From the NCBI GenBank assembly GCA_036320915.1, contig JAXBDG010000005.1, forward strand, positions 2,672,001 to 2,736,000: 64,000 nt of DNA, in the 5' to 3' direction. Shown here piece after piece: positions 33,270 through 46,444 of the stretch. Below the pieces are notes generated by a model that saw nothing but the letters and a program-made list of their open reading frames with translations, made no database searches and had not been told where the DNA came from. Positions within the stretch are counted from its first letter, which is position 1, and every line of letters begins with the position of its first letter. The translations under genes were made by a program, and so were the position numbers. Source of the stretch: Linnemannia elongata (Eukaryota > Mortierellomycota > Mortierellomycetes > Mortierellales > Mortierellaceae).

Positions 33270-35623
33270 TTACTGACCGAAGTAGTTTGCACCACCGAGA
33301 GGGCAGTGATCAGTGACTCCGTCAGCAGGGTTGCCCCACCAGGCTGGGAAGGAAGGTCCTTCCCAGGATTGGATGGCAAAGAAGATAACGAGACCACAAA
33401 TGGCCACACCGGTATCCAAGGCGGCGGAGGTGAGGTAGTTGTAGCGGGCCCACCAATCGTAACGGTAACGTCTGATGAGGAAGGCAAAGACGAATCCGAT
33501 GAAGAGTCCGTTGGTGTAGAAGTAAGGGAGGGCTGGAGGCATGTTGGAGGTAGCAGCCAACAACACGGGCCAGTGGACGTACTTCAACCAGGCAACGTGG
33601 GGGAACTTTCTGGAGAGGAACCAGAAGGGGATGGGGAGGATGGCTCCGACGAGGAAACCCCACTGGACGGGCGAGTAAATGGCGCCGTCGACGTTACCGA
33701 AGACACGAGCGGGTCCGATGGCTCCCCAGATGACGGAGGCCGAGTAGAAGGTGTTGGTGGAACGGCAGGTGAAAGGAGCGCCCTGGGGGGTGCAGACGTT
33801 GGGGCGAGTGTTGATCAACCAGGTGGCGGTCGAGAGGTTGATAACTCCGGAGATCAGAGTGGAGATGATCTGGGCCATGAACATGATGCGTGGGGGGATC
33901 TTCATGTAGTGACCAAGCTTCAAATCGGCGGTGAAGGTCAGTGCCTGGACGTTGACAATGTAACCGTAGGTCTTGAAGGTGACGTTGGCAATGGCGTGAC
34001 CGGGAAGCATGTAACCGATAACGTACTCGGTGACAATGTTGAGACCGGGCTGCTGGTTAGTGACGGCCTGGACGATACCGACGGGGAGGACAAAGAAGAT
34101 GGCGATGGCCATGGCCAAGAGAACGGCCCACCAGGGCATAAAGTTGTACTGCTGGCAGGTGAAGAGCGAGAGGGCGAGAGAGACAACAAAGAGGGAAATG
34201 TACCACCAGTCGGGGACTTCGGGGTAGACGCGCATGAGGCGAGAGTGAATGTCCTCGTTCTCGGCACGGGCAGACCTCCAGCGAGCAACCATCTCCTTTC
34301 CGTTGTAGAGGACAACGTGGACAACGGTGGCGGTCAAACCGGCGAAACCAACTCCGTAGGTAAGGGCAAAGAAGGAATCCATGCGCATGGGGCCGTACGC
34401 GCGGTACTTCTCGGGCGACAAGACGTTGTTCTCGAGGATCAAGGACTTGTTGTAGGGGGAACCGTCCTCCAAGAACAAACCGGCAGAGAGAATGGGGAAG
34501 TTCTTAGAGTTCCAGAGGTTGCTGTAGTAGGCCCAGGGGACCATGACCCAAGCGACGAGGATGAAACCGATCAAGATGTTGACCTGGGCGAACCAGGGGG
34601 TGACGAGGGGCTGGACATAGTACGAGGCAGCGGACCAGTCGAGGGCAATGGTTCCGATTCCGAGACCGTTCGAGCCAGTCAACTGGGAGAGAACAACGTT
34701 GTCGGGGGCGATCCAGCAGATCCAGGAGAGGACTCCGATGGTGGGGAAGATGTAACCAGGGAACCAGTAGTAGATGAAGGAGCCCAAGGTGACGAGCAAG
34801 AAGTATTTCATGCGGCTGGTGCGACCATTGTCATCGCTGGTGGCGGTGCTGCTGGCGTGGAGCGAGCGGAAGAGCGAGGCGGTGACGAGGGTCGAGGGCC
34901 AGATCATGTGGGCGGGGCGGATGAGGAACTTGCGGAGGGCACCAGCAAGGGCGAAACCGGTGACCTGGGTGGTGAAGACGAGGAGAAGACCGGCAATGAA
35001 GGGCTGCTTGTCGTCGTAGAAGAGGTGCTGGAGGATGACGATGTCGACGGCGTAGGCAGTCGAGGTGTTGACGGCGGTCATGGTTCCGATCAAGATGTGC
35101 TCTTTGATGGAGAAAGGACCAGGGTTGAGGGAGAAGGACCAGCCAAAGAGGTTCATTTGGCTGGTGGGGAGGAATCTGGCCATCATGTGGCCGAGGGGAA
35201 GAGAGACCAGGGCGACGACAGAGTAGCCGATCGAAATCTGGGTTTGACGGAGGTAGAAGAACTGGTTGACAAAGGAGACGGCAGCAGTGAAAAAGAGACC
35301 GAGGAACCACATGCGGAAGGTGTTGCATGGCATTGAAGGGTCATCAGTGTCTGTAGAAGAGATGAGCGTAGGTCGTGTGTTAGTCAACAATACTGATATT
35401 GAGAGTGCACGATCCAATTGTGCTCACTTGTTTGTTTATGTTATGTTACGTTATGTTATGCAAACACAACAAAGCACAAAAGAGCAAAAAGAAACGTACT
35501 GGGGATGGTGACACGGACTTCCTCAATGGGAGAGTCGTCTTCCTCCTGGAGGTCATAATCGGCGCCAATGTCTTCGAGCTTTTCATCGTCGAAGCGCTCG
35601 GTAACGTACTCCTCCTTTTCCAT
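33270..35623 (-). CDS. OPT-family oligopeptide transporter (734 aa, 2 exons)
   Basis: Proton-coupled uptake transporter of the oligopeptide transporter family (peptide-transporting branch), in the plasma membrane or an internal membrane. Exons: 35623-35500 and 35350-33270. The N-terminus is an acidic cytosolic stretch (MEKEEYVTERFDDEKLED...). After DDPSMPCNTFRMWFLG, the usual entry to the first span, about 14-16 hydrophobic segments follow. The two family hallmarks are present: NPGPFSIKEH and KIPPR (in HYMKIPPRIMF). Length and ending (DHCPLGGANYFGQ) suit a complete ISP4-like protein. Codons end mostly in C or G, and the antisense strand is free of stops for 676 codons, a by-product of strong codon bias that suggests high expression. 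The substrate could be small peptides, glutathione or siderophore-like compounds. Confidence 0.94.
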
Positions 35624-38165
35624 TATGGATATGTGTGTATTAGGGTTATAGGAGAATTGAAGTTGTCGTGAGTGTGTTTAGGGTATGAATGAGGGATGGG
35701 TATGGATGGGAAGGAAGAGAGAGAGAGCGGGAAGAAAGGGAGGGTGAAGGAGAGGGCGGAGTGAGGATGAGAGAAGAGAGTGAGAGGGGTGGAAGAGGAT
35801 CGACAAAGGACAAGTAGGATAACCGAGGAGAAGGGAAAACAAAAAAGAAAAAAAGCGAGAAAGCAGGGAGGGCCAGGGGTCCTTTTATATGACCTGTCTG
35901 GGGGGTATGGGATGGGTCAGGGTGTAAGAGTGGTTGTGGGAAGAAGAGAAGAAGAGAAAGAGAGAGAGTGAGAAAGTGCTCAACGGCTAATGATGGCTGT
36001 GGTTGAAATGTGTAATGTATGAACTTGTTGTGTTTTGGGTTTGCTTTGGCCAATTTGCGTTTTGTGGACTGAGGACATCGAAGTGACAAGACTCCGACAG
36101 AGTGAGAGGGCCTTCAACGGATGAACTGTTCAAAGGAAAGAGGTGTAGTGTAAAAATAAAACGATTGAATTCAAGCAAGGGGATTAATGTGGACTGGCTG
36201 CTGTCCCTATAGGAAAGAGGGCGAGAGAGCAGATCGGCCACTATAGTACTGTAGGGGAATGAATAGGGTGATGTGAAGAGGGGTGTTCGCCCTTCCTCAG
36301 AAACAAAAAATAGACACTCTCGAATATGACTGGCTGGAGGGTGAACGGACAAGACGGAGACAGACCCGAGAGAAGTTAGCTACCTTCATCCATTCGTCAT
36401 CCTTCCATCCCTCCAATGCTTGCTTCTTTTCTGTCCTCTTCCTTTCTCTTGCACTCCATTCCGGATCGGGTTCCATCTCGCCGCCTGCCATTCGCCACAC
36501 ATACTCTCTCTAACTTTCTCTTTCTCTTATGGTTCCTTGGGCTAAACATGCATGAACATTGAATATGAAAAAGAAGAACCAACAATCGACCCAATCCTGT
36601 CGCCGCACGCATCTCACCCCATTTACTCATACTCTGTCATCTTAGCTTCTCTTCTCACGCCCACGCTAGCAAAAAAAAAAAAAAAAGGTATATCTCATGA
36701 CAAAACACAAGCAGAAGCGAATCGGATACAAGGCCATGCCATGTATCTTTTCCCCTTCCCCTTCATCTTGTCTCTCGCCTTTTGTCTCCTGTCTTTCTTC
36801 TTTCCCATCAAGTCACGATGACAAGCTAAACCCCCCCTGTTTAGCCTTCTCTCTCTCTCTCTTCTTCTTTTGTTGTATGTTTTTGATGGGGTGGTCTATT
36901 TTGTCCACCATTGACCATCCCTCCCTCCTTTCTAGTAGAGTAAGTCAAATGCAATGCTGTCTCGTCTTTTTTGCTTTATTTGATCCGCCTTTAAGCCTGC
37001 AACTAATATCGCATAGTACGATTAGTACAATGGCACACTCGATTATGAAATACTACAAATTGCGTACTGTTTGGAGGTGAGCAAACAACATTTGCGCAGT
37101 GTGAGTGTGTTTGTTGCGTGTTGTGTACCCTTCCACGATACATAGAAGCAAAACAAATAAACAAATAAACAAACAAAGACATGGAGAGAAATGATCGTTC
37201 CTTGTTCGTCACCAAACATGTCTACCTTCTTCCGTCACTAAACTCTTCTACGCCGTTTTACATAGCCAAAAGAAGCAGAAGGGCTCATTGACAGAAAGAT
37301 CGAGGGAAAGGTGTATCTACCCATATCCGAGTTAATAAAAATAAACCAATCTCATATCCTTGGACAGGATATCCCGAGGGAGGTCATTCACAATACACGC
37401 ACACAAAGAAAGACAGAGAGAGGAAGTGGAAGAGGACATGACATGGTTGCCTATTTGGACGGTTGGGACAATAGACTTTGGATGCGCCATCTCATTGTTT
37501 TCATGGCACTAACCCTGAAAAGGGAGGGCTCAAGAGAGTTGGACATTCAACTCCCGTCCATGCGGCAAAATAGTCCTTCCTCTCTCTCTCCTTCTCCTTT
37601 CTTTGATCCATTTTCTCTCTTCCACATGTACCCCTGTTTATGTTATTGCTGCAACCCTGCCTGCTTGTTTATATTACTGTATGACGACGATTTGTTTATT
37701 TGTTTGTGTTCAAGTGAGAGAGAGAGAGCGAAGGAGAAGGAGAGAGAGGGAGGGATACACATTTATCCCGTCGAAAAAAGGCAACGATATCAGATCGTGT
37801 TAACATCGCGGCGCTTGAGAGGGTGAGAGAGAACGATAGAAATGAGAGAGAATGAAGAGCCATGAGTATGAAAGGAAAGAAGAGAAGAGAAGAAAAATGG
37901 TGCCAAGAGAGAGAAATGTATCCGCACAATGGTGACTTCAGCGAGTCGGATCGTCTGCCATGCCATTCATTTAGCATCAGCCCTCCTCTCTCTCCCTCTC
38001 TCTTATCCTTCATCTTCTACTTTACCCTTCTAACTTTTCATCACCTGCATTCGCACTTTTCCCCCTCGCACTTTTGTTTATTTTTTTTTTCTTCTGCCGT
38101 AGCTGAGGATGAAAATTCACTAATCCAAGACCGAACGAGGACCTATCGCTCGACCTTAATTCCTC

Positions 38166-38197
<32 letters not shown>

Positions 38198-41122
38198 AGC
38201 GCCAAGCACAACCACTCTACCCATACATCCGTTAGCGGTCTTTTCTTTCTTATCCGACTTGCGCTGAAAAGGTCATGTGCAGGTCGATAGCGCCATCGCT
38301 CTACTGGTCTCAAGTCAAAAAAACAAGAGGCGCTGCTGGCTGAGGTAGCTGGCTTATACTTGTGGTTGGTCCCTTCTGTCAATGTCTCAGTCTCATAATC
38401 ACACTCTCTTTCTTCCCCATCTGGCTGGCTGGCTGGCTGTCTGATTTCCAAACCCCCCTAAAATGGTTGGCGGTGACCGATAGGGCACACGGATGAATTC
38501 AAGCGAACGATACACCATTTGTCGATCGATATCGTAATAAGGAATGCAAGAGAACAGAAGTGTAAACAATATGAGGAGGACGAAAAGAGGGTCCCAAATA
38601 TTCGTCATGGATGATCCATCTTGCTCCTTCTTGGATTAAGAAGAAGCTGAGGGGGAAAAGAAAAGATGTACGGATACCTTATCCGTGTGTGTCGTATGAC
38701 TGACCAACGGATGTCTTTACCCGATCACACATATCCCTTACATTTCACCTATGTTGGTTCAGATTCACATCATCCTGCATTGCTTCTTTGACACGCGGCT
38801 GTCTTTTTCCTTTCTACCATCGTGCCTCACGGCAGCCAATTCCGATTTCTACACGTTGTAGCTCCTAGTTTTGCTGTGGCCAGTGTCACCTTCCCATGGT
38901 TAAGACTATTCCCTCTACCTCCCTCTCTCCCTCTCTCATTCCTCTATCCCTGCTCCACCCCTGCTCTACCCCCGCACTCCTCTCTCGCTATCCCTTTCCC
39001 CAGGAAGATTGTGTTTTCCTATTTCTATCCCGCGGCTCATTATTTTTCTTGCAATTAGCCAACCTAGTTCTACCCATCAGCAATTGTGAGAAAGTATCCA
39101 GAAAAGGGCGAGAACAGTACAAAATAAGCCGCTGGGGGGGGAAGGGGGGGGGGTAATCTTGTTCTGGGAGCAAGAGGAGGGGGGAGGGGGCAGAGAAGTG
39201 GTCTTTCCTTTTGTGCGACAAACAAACGAGATCAGGTCAAGTAAATTACCTCAATGTGCTTGTTCCTCTGGCTGTTTTTGCACTGTTGGTGCCTGTATTG
39301 TGTGTTCCTGTGTTCTTTTCTTATCGTTATGGTTCATGAACAATAAAAATTTAATCGCTCGTCCCCTCCTTCCTTCCCTTCACTTCATTGTTCCTTTGTC
39401 GATTCCATACGTCCCTCTGCTCATTTTGCCGTATTTTCGACTCTGTCTCTCTCTCTTCCCTTCTTTTCTTCTCCTTTTGTTCACGTTCCTACATAATTAT
39501 AATTAACCCTGCGAGTGTGTGTTCGTAGTGTTACCCGACTCTTCTCTAAACATTACGAATGCATTTATGTTGTGTTCATAATATTCCAGGCACCATCAAG
39601 GTTCATGACTGATCTCGATCCAAAACAAATTTAGACACAAATATATCAGATAAACAAACGTGGGGAAGTTGATTCCCTCAAATATAACTCCCTTCTTGAT
39701 GGGAAATAGCCATCACAGCCTACTAGTCCACTTCAAACCACCACATTAGGGAACTGCTTGGAGACATCCAAGTGGGCAGGTCTCTGGGATCCCAAGGCGA
39801 GAATAATGGCAAAACCCCATTGGCCGCCCTTGCCCTGCCCTGCCCTGGCCTAGCCTTGGCTGCTATCACATCTCAAACTGTCGATCTTGTTAATGACTAT
39901 TTTTTACCATGCTCTTTCCCCTCTCCTTCCTGCAATTAGCATTCTCAGGAAGCGGTCCTCTAACCCAATACGCTGAAATCTGCACAGAAGGCTGAAGTAG
40001 GTAGACAAAGGTTCGAGACCAAGACAAAAAACAGCCAGTCGCAACAAAAAAAAAAAAAAAAAGGTCTGTCGTCCTTGCGCCTCCCCTTGGGTGGGTGAGT
40101 GGGTGGATGGGTGGATGAGGGACGGAGTTCTGGAGGTCGGGGATTCGACAAGAGGGAAAAATATGTGCTGGTTCAAGGAAAAGGATAGAGGCAATCTATT
40201 AAGCTCATGGGAACCAATCGGTCCCACTCCAGCAGCACTTTTTTTTTTCTTTCCTCTCTCGACAAAAAAAGTCCGCCCATTTTTGGATGAATTGCTTGGA
40301 GGGGGAAGGAGTGTCCATCTATCTGTCTTTTGAACTGTTATCTGTGCGGGTGTAGACCGGGCTGGAGACAGTTACTGTGAGGCTGGACTGGACTGGACTT
40401 GATAGTGGCGCTATGTATATGTTCCGGACGCATCCGCTCCGTCCGCCTGGACCTCACTCACTCATAATGACAAGTACGAGGACCTGCAACCCACCTCCCG
40501 CCAATGGCGAAACAGGGCGTCGACCATGGATACAGCTCCGACTGGGCGATGCATGTCCTTTTGTGGTTCTTTTCTCTTTGTGACCACAGGAGATGAGATA
40601 AAAAATCCTCATGGCATCGGCATCCCATCGACATCTGTACTCTTATCTTTAAACCTCTACGAAAGCAGATGGGGGATCTGCTGGGAACCTGTAGGTTATT
40701 AAGACTGGACGCGGTTTGTGCAATGCTAGACATAGGTAGTTCTTGTCGTTCAAAGCAAATGAGGCACAGACGTTTGCTTTTTTAATTAGTTTCTGAGCGT
40801 CCATCGAGATCAAGATTAAAGCACAAGTGATTACCCGTGAAAAACAAAAAAAGAAATACAATAAAAAAATGCAGGAACAAAACGGCAGTTCATGGGTAAT
40901 GGAGTCCGCATTCTCCGATATCAGTAATCAGTAAGGTGGATTTTTTTTTTATTATTGTTCAAAGAGTATGGTTGTTGTTGTCGCGGTGCTTTTTTTTTTT
41001 TTTTGAATACATGTACATCTCGGAGAATAACAGAGGGATCCCCGAGGAGCCCTCTCTCTTTCTCCCTACAATAACGCTCCTCTCCTTATCTACATAGCAT
41101 CAGCAATAGGAGCAGAGAGCTC
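35624..41122. other. 5.5-kb gene-free region upstream of the OPT gene
   Basis: The longest gene-free stretch of the window. It contains purine-rich GA tracts just 5' of the OPT gene (35700-35970), many CT/AG-biased runs, a 29-nt A run (38166-38194), G-rich runs (39134-39153), a CCCTG tandem patch (39833-39846), GGACT repeats (40383-40397) and T runs near 40990. All open stretches are short and low-complexity. It may hold an undetected non-coding RNA or decayed mobile DNA, but nothing can be named. Confidence 0.5.
38166..38194. repeat. 29-nt poly(A) run
   Basis: Uninterrupted A run in the gene-free region. No associated element recognised. Confidence 0.75.
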
Positions 41123-42916
41123 CTACTGCTCCTTGGATTTCTCAAACTCATCGCGAGCCTGCTTGGTGAACTCCCCATCCAAGAGGACATCCAACCCGGT
41201 CAGAGAAAGCGCCTTGGCCGCGCGGATCATCGTCTTGTGCGCCAATTCCGTTCCAGACCTCTCTGCAAACAACAACGAATGGGTCGACAGACCCGGCTCC
41301 CTAACCCCCTCCAAGCTCGCAATATTGAAAACCGGATGGATCCCTGGCAGGGCATGAGTGACGTTTCCCATATCAGTTGATCCCGCAGGGGTGGTTTCGT
41401 CGACTTGACGAGAGTTGTAGTGGACACCCATGGATGTCATGTATTCTCCGTAACGGTCAGAGAGGATGGAGTTGTTGTGAAGAGGCATGTATTCCATTGT
41501 CTTTTCGACGGTAACGGTGCATCCTGTGGCCTCTGCGGCCGCCTCGTAGATCTCGAGGAGTTGGTCATGTAGTTTGTTGAGGTCTTCGTTCTTGTTTGCG
41601 CGGTACTGTGTGACCATGGATGCGACCTCTGGGATGACTATTTAGGTACATGTAATTGAACGAAACTGTTGGTGAGTGCTTATGTGCAATTAGAGATCGA
41701 ATAAATGTGACTGTGTGAGTATTCCTTGAATCGATCCTGGCGTTTGCCCGTTATTATTTTCCCTTCAACCTACTGTTGGCAGCTTGGCCGCCGTTGGTGA
41801 CGATGGAGTGAATGCGGTTCGTCGGCAGGGTCTGTTGACGGAGCTGGCCGATAGCATTGTACGCCATCGCAATTGCATCCAGCGCATTAATGCCTATTGC
41901 GTAGCATCAATTGGACATGAAAAGGGTTAATGAAAGAAAGAAAAAAAGTAAGGCGATCAGTCAATTAGTCATCAGCATGTAACAAGCTCAACACCTAGAC
42001 ATTCATTCACCATTCCCGTCCTCCTCTCCTTCCAAAGGTTACCTTCCCAGGGGCTAGAAGAGGCATGAGCAGCCCTGCCACGGTACTCAATCTCAAGACG
42101 CCCAACACCCAAAGGCTGACGGTACAGAACATCGAATTGACCAGGATGGATCATCATACAAGCGTCCAAACCATCAAACGCCCCCCTCTCCAGCATAGGC
42201 CGCTTGCCTCCCAATGTCTCCTCTGCTGGGGTGCCCAAGAGACGCACTCTGCCCCTGATGTTGTGCTTCTCCATCGCTGCCTTGACACCTAACGCTGCTG
42301 CCACTCCCGCCTAATTGGGGGGTATGTTGACAAGGATGTTAGTTATTTGAACTATTCGAATACCACGAAAGAAATAAAGGAGTGTAATGGGGACCTATGA
42401 CGAGGGAGTCCAGTCGATGGCTACTTACGGTGCAGATCAAGTTGTGGCCACATCCTTGCCCAAGGACAACCTTATCGCCACTTCCACCGAGTGCCAACGC
42501 ATCGTACTTTTCTCATCGCAAGAAAGAAGAAGACCATTGGTTAGCAAAGCGAAGCAAATATTCCCATCAACTCACACGATGATTGCGAACACAACTACAT
42601 CCTGTCCCACAAAACACAACCACATCCTCCAAGCAGCTAGTACCTCAGAACAGAAACCAACAGACCGAAGAGGCGAAGAGTCCACAGGGTTACTTCCCTG
42701 ATGAACATACTCTGCCACAAAAGCAGTTTCAATCCCACAGGCATGACGAGTTACATGGAACCCTCTCTCGGCCATGAAATCCGTCACGGTCTTATGGGCA
42801 TAGAACTCCTTGTAACCCAGCTCTGGATGGCTGTGGATCTTGAGGGAGAGGTCGCGCAGGTCACTGTTGGCCTTGTCGATCGCCTCGAGGAGGGTCTTTC
42901 CGGGATTCAATTGCAT
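41123..42916 (-). CDS. M20-family metal-dependent amidohydrolase, PM20D2/AbgB-like (417 aa, 5 exons)
   Basis: Predicted cytosolic di-metal amidase or dipeptidase. Exons: 42916-42644, 42506-42429, 42310-42043, 41893-41774 and 41637-41123, all GT-AG and phase-consistent. Metal-binding and catalytic motifs are in order: SEYDAL (Asp 93), QGCGHN (Cys 110, His 112), TPAEETLGGK (Glu 147-148), EYRGRAAHASSSPWEG (His near 198), and GSTDMGNVTHALPGIHP near the C-terminus. The exon 1-2 junction is supported because it rebuilds GFCSEYDAL exactly. Family members include mammalian PM20D2, which removes beta-alanyl-lysine-type dipeptides as metabolite repair, and bacterial AbgB, which cleaves p-aminobenzoyl-glutamate. 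The substrate here cannot be chosen. No signal peptide; the start ATG lies about 20 residues before the conserved helix, as is usual. Confidence 0.9.
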
Positions 42917-45900
42917 CGTTATTGTTGTTGGTGAAGAGGGAGGAGGAGGATATGTATGGTTGTGTGGAGTGTAGAAGAGAAAAGAGGAGGGAAAAAAGGT
43001 GGTTGTTGCGGTTGCGTTGTGATTGCGTGAGAAAGAAAAATGTAGCGTGGATTCCTAATAAAGCAACGAAACGCAAAAAAATGTGTTGATCCGATAAAAA
43101 AGAGAGCACATAACAAATGCACACTAAGCGTATGACAAGATTAAGAAGGGTAAACGACATGGAAGCATACCCTTGTCCCTCTTTTTGACTATGGTAGGGT
43201 TCTCACACACACACACACACGCACCCGCACGGAGACCAGTTATACACGTCCGCAATTTCATATATGTTAGACCCTGTCAGGTTTGTGCAAAAAAGGTGAT
43301 ATCTATTGAACCAGGCACCCTTTTTTCTCTTTCTTTCTAAGAACAGGTGAACAAAAAACAATTGCTCGCCCGTAGAGTTAGCTATGTTGTTGCCTAGAGA
43401 AAATAGGAAACCGAGACACGCTCCGCTGTGCTCTGAACGCACACAGATACTTTTTATGGACTGACTGCTTATCTTTTACCACATTCGATCGAGTCGAACA
43501 CATAAAACTGAAGGCAAGGCACTTCAATCCATATTTCCTGTTAAATTGAAGTAGTATGTTCAAGTTATAGACGACTATAGATGAAATGAGTGGTGACGAA
43601 GGATAGAACATATGGAAAATGTTTTGATCGTGCTGATACTCCTCGCGATTCCTTCTGCCTGTGCACAAGCATACAAAAAGGCAACGAACGCCCCTCAACT
43701 GCTATTGGTTGATAGTATATTACAGTTAGACGCCACTCCTTCACATCCGCCTCATACTTCATGTCCACTCAACCCTTTTTTTGTTTTGGTGTTGCGTATA
43801 TATAGACCCTGCTTGCCCATGGGATCGATTTTCGTTGATGTCATTTTGTTTATGATGTCGTCTATTATCAGCACTCTACTCTCATTCTTGCCTGTCGATC
43901 CGATGTAGCGGCTTGTTGGCTCTTGTTGAACAGTGCAGTGTGTGTCTGTCGGTTTGTTATCTTAGGTATGACCAGGCGAGGGCATTTGATGTTGTTCCTG
44001 ATACAGGCAGTAGAATTTGACTAATAGCTTCTGCCAAATAAAGAGTCAGCAGAGAGGGTAAGAGTAGACGCGTTTTATGAGTGCGATCGACTATGACGTG
44101 TGAGCAACCCTCCCTTCAAACCTAGCCCTGTCAAGTTGCCAAGCAGGGATCCACAGAAAATACATAGGAGACTCTTTTATTTATTCTTAGAGGAGTGCTA
44201 TAGCCATGTGAACAACAGGGAGGAAAGGGCATTGAATTATTCCCCGGTGTGTGGCTTATCCTTCAGGGACGGATGAGCAGGGTGGAGAAAAGGGTGAGAA
44301 CACGTTCTAGGAATTGACCAATGAGAAGGCAGGATTATCATAGGACGAAAGAACGTGCATTGTGCCCGTGCTGGGGATGGATTGATTGCTTATTTTCCAA
44401 CTCGTTCATCAAGGTCTTGTATTGTACATTGCACAAACAAAAGTGAGAAGAAAAGAGAGGCCAACAACTGGTTTAGCCAAGCGCAGCTGGACAACACAAA
44501 AAAAAGTTTGGTTTTAAGAGTCCACTGGGTGTGTGGGACAAGTAATTGACATGAAAAGAGAAAAGGTTCTTCCCTTTCTCTCAGTTAACCCAGCTGTTCA
44601 TTATCTCTGTCTGCACCGACTACTGAAAGGGTAGAGGTGATAGGAAAACTCTTTTTTTGTTTTTTGTTTCGAGTCACACAAGAACAGTGGAAAAAAGGGG
44701 AGGAGGGGTCAACAAATGAAAAAAAGACGGGAAGACCCCACAGACGCACGTTCGCAAACCCATGATGGTTTATCGATTCATTTCATTCGCAGCCTTTCTT
44801 TTTTTCTTTTCTTTTGTTTGCATGTCGGTGAAGAGGAAGTAGTGGGGTGTGGTTCAGTATATGCTATCTTGCTGGCTTGCTTGCTTGTTTACTCTGTCCA
44901 TGGGAGGCATGTTTTTTGTTCGACAAATCGGCACAAGAGAGGAAAGAGTAGACCGATACACGTTGTTCAAGCGACACTTGTTGGTAGACCGTCAAGCCTT
45001 TTGTTTTTCTGCCTCAAGGAGCTCTCGCTCTCCCTCTCACACACTTTCTCACTCTCTCCCCATAAATACCTCTCGCCTCCCTTTTCTCTACTTTTTCACT
45101 CACCCTTTTCTATCCTCAACTTAACTCTTTTTCCCCCCATACCTCGCAATCACTTTTGATTCCGTTCCTATTACAACCCAGTTCTCGTCTCATTACTTTC
45201 GTCGATCAGGACCTCTCGTTGTTATTGACTCTATCCGCCCTATCCCGACGAATACTCAGCTCCGTGTAATAGCCAGACTGGAATCCTTTTAACAACCAGG
45301 ATACCAAGTTCTTTCCCCGCATACCAACTCAACTGAAAGAAAGGTAAAAAGGCATAAGCCAGGCTGTTTTCCTTTCCTCATGCAGTGTCAATTGACTCAT
45401 GGCATTTTTGGCCGGGAGTAAATGTGAACCACATTGGATAGATGGGGTGGCAAAAAGAGGAGAGAAGAAGGAGACGGCGAGAGAGAAGGAAATCGTTGTC
45501 AGGAGAGAGGGTATTCAAGTGCGACTGCGGGAACGAGAAAGATAAAGAAGAGTGAGAGGGGAAAGACGGATGAATGCGCGTCCGGCTTGCATTTCGTGCG
45601 AGAGAGGGCTTTCTGAATGGTATAGTACTACATTCAAGATATCCACCAGCTTCTTATCGGGGCAGGTTAGGGTAGGGTAGTGGACAGTATTGTTTGAATG
45701 ATTGGTTGTAGAAGGAGGCGAGGAGAGACAGAGAGAGGGGAGGGAAAAAAAAGAAAGGGGTGTTGTGTTGCATTCAACAAGCCAACCTTTTAGATTTTAT
45801 CGACTTGCACAAGGAAAAAGGAATGCAAAAGGGATGCAGGCAAGATTTGAGAAACGGGCAAACACAACGAACAAACAACACCGAGTTGGATCGTACAGAA

Positions 45901-46444
45901 AACAGAAAAGCGATAATTGAAAAGCGACAATCCCAAAGCGATAAGGAAGGCATTTTTGCATTGACTTGTGCGAGAGCAAGAAGCAAGAGGAACGACCTGG
46001 TGGTGGTGATGGGAGTGAATACCAGAATGAACATGCAATGCATGATGCATGCATGCACTCCTCCCTATCTCAGTCTCTCTCTCTCATTGATATATCTTTT
46101 GCACGTTCATCAGCCGGACCATTCTGTGGTGATCAAAAAATTCGTCGTTATGATTTCGGCCATTTTCTTTGTTATGTTTGCTTGTCTTTGTCTTTTTCTT
46201 TTTCTTTTCTTTTTTTTCTTCTTATCCTTTGTCGCGTCTCTTCACTCCTTTTTGTCACCGCTCCTTCCTTCCTTCTTTTTCTTGTTTACCAAGCTCATTC
46301 ACACTTGGCTTGCCTCATTCCTACTTTCCTCTTTTTGTTGGTTGCCTCATTGCTTCTCCTCCTTGACTCTGCTTGTCACTTTCAACTGCACCTTAAATTA
46401 AACCCTATTTTCCCATTCCTGACTCCTTGCACCTTTCAAAGACT
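42917..46444. other. 3.5-kb spacer between divergent genes
   Basis: Promoter regions of the amidohydrolase (minus) and the ATP-grasp-like gene (plus). Contains a (CA)n run (43204-43221), GA-rich and CT-rich blocks, ATGCATGC-type alternation near 46035-46055, and a pyrimidine-rich leader before the next gene. No supported coding sequence. Confidence 0.55.

Noticed and set aside
33306..35336. 676-codon open frame on the plus strand
   Set aside because: It lies exactly antisense to the OPT transporter, has no domain, and its Gly/Val/Glu/Asp-rich composition is what the complement of C/G-ending membrane-protein codons gives.
39830..39860. CCCTG/CCTAG-like short tandem motif, considered as telomere-like repeat
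   Set aside because: Only three clean units with imperfect spacing. It does not match TTAGGG-type telomere sequence.
40005..40025. GGTTCGAGACC, considered as a tRNA T-arm
   Set aside because: The flanking bases do not form the five-pair stem, and no acceptor or anticodon arm can be placed upstream.
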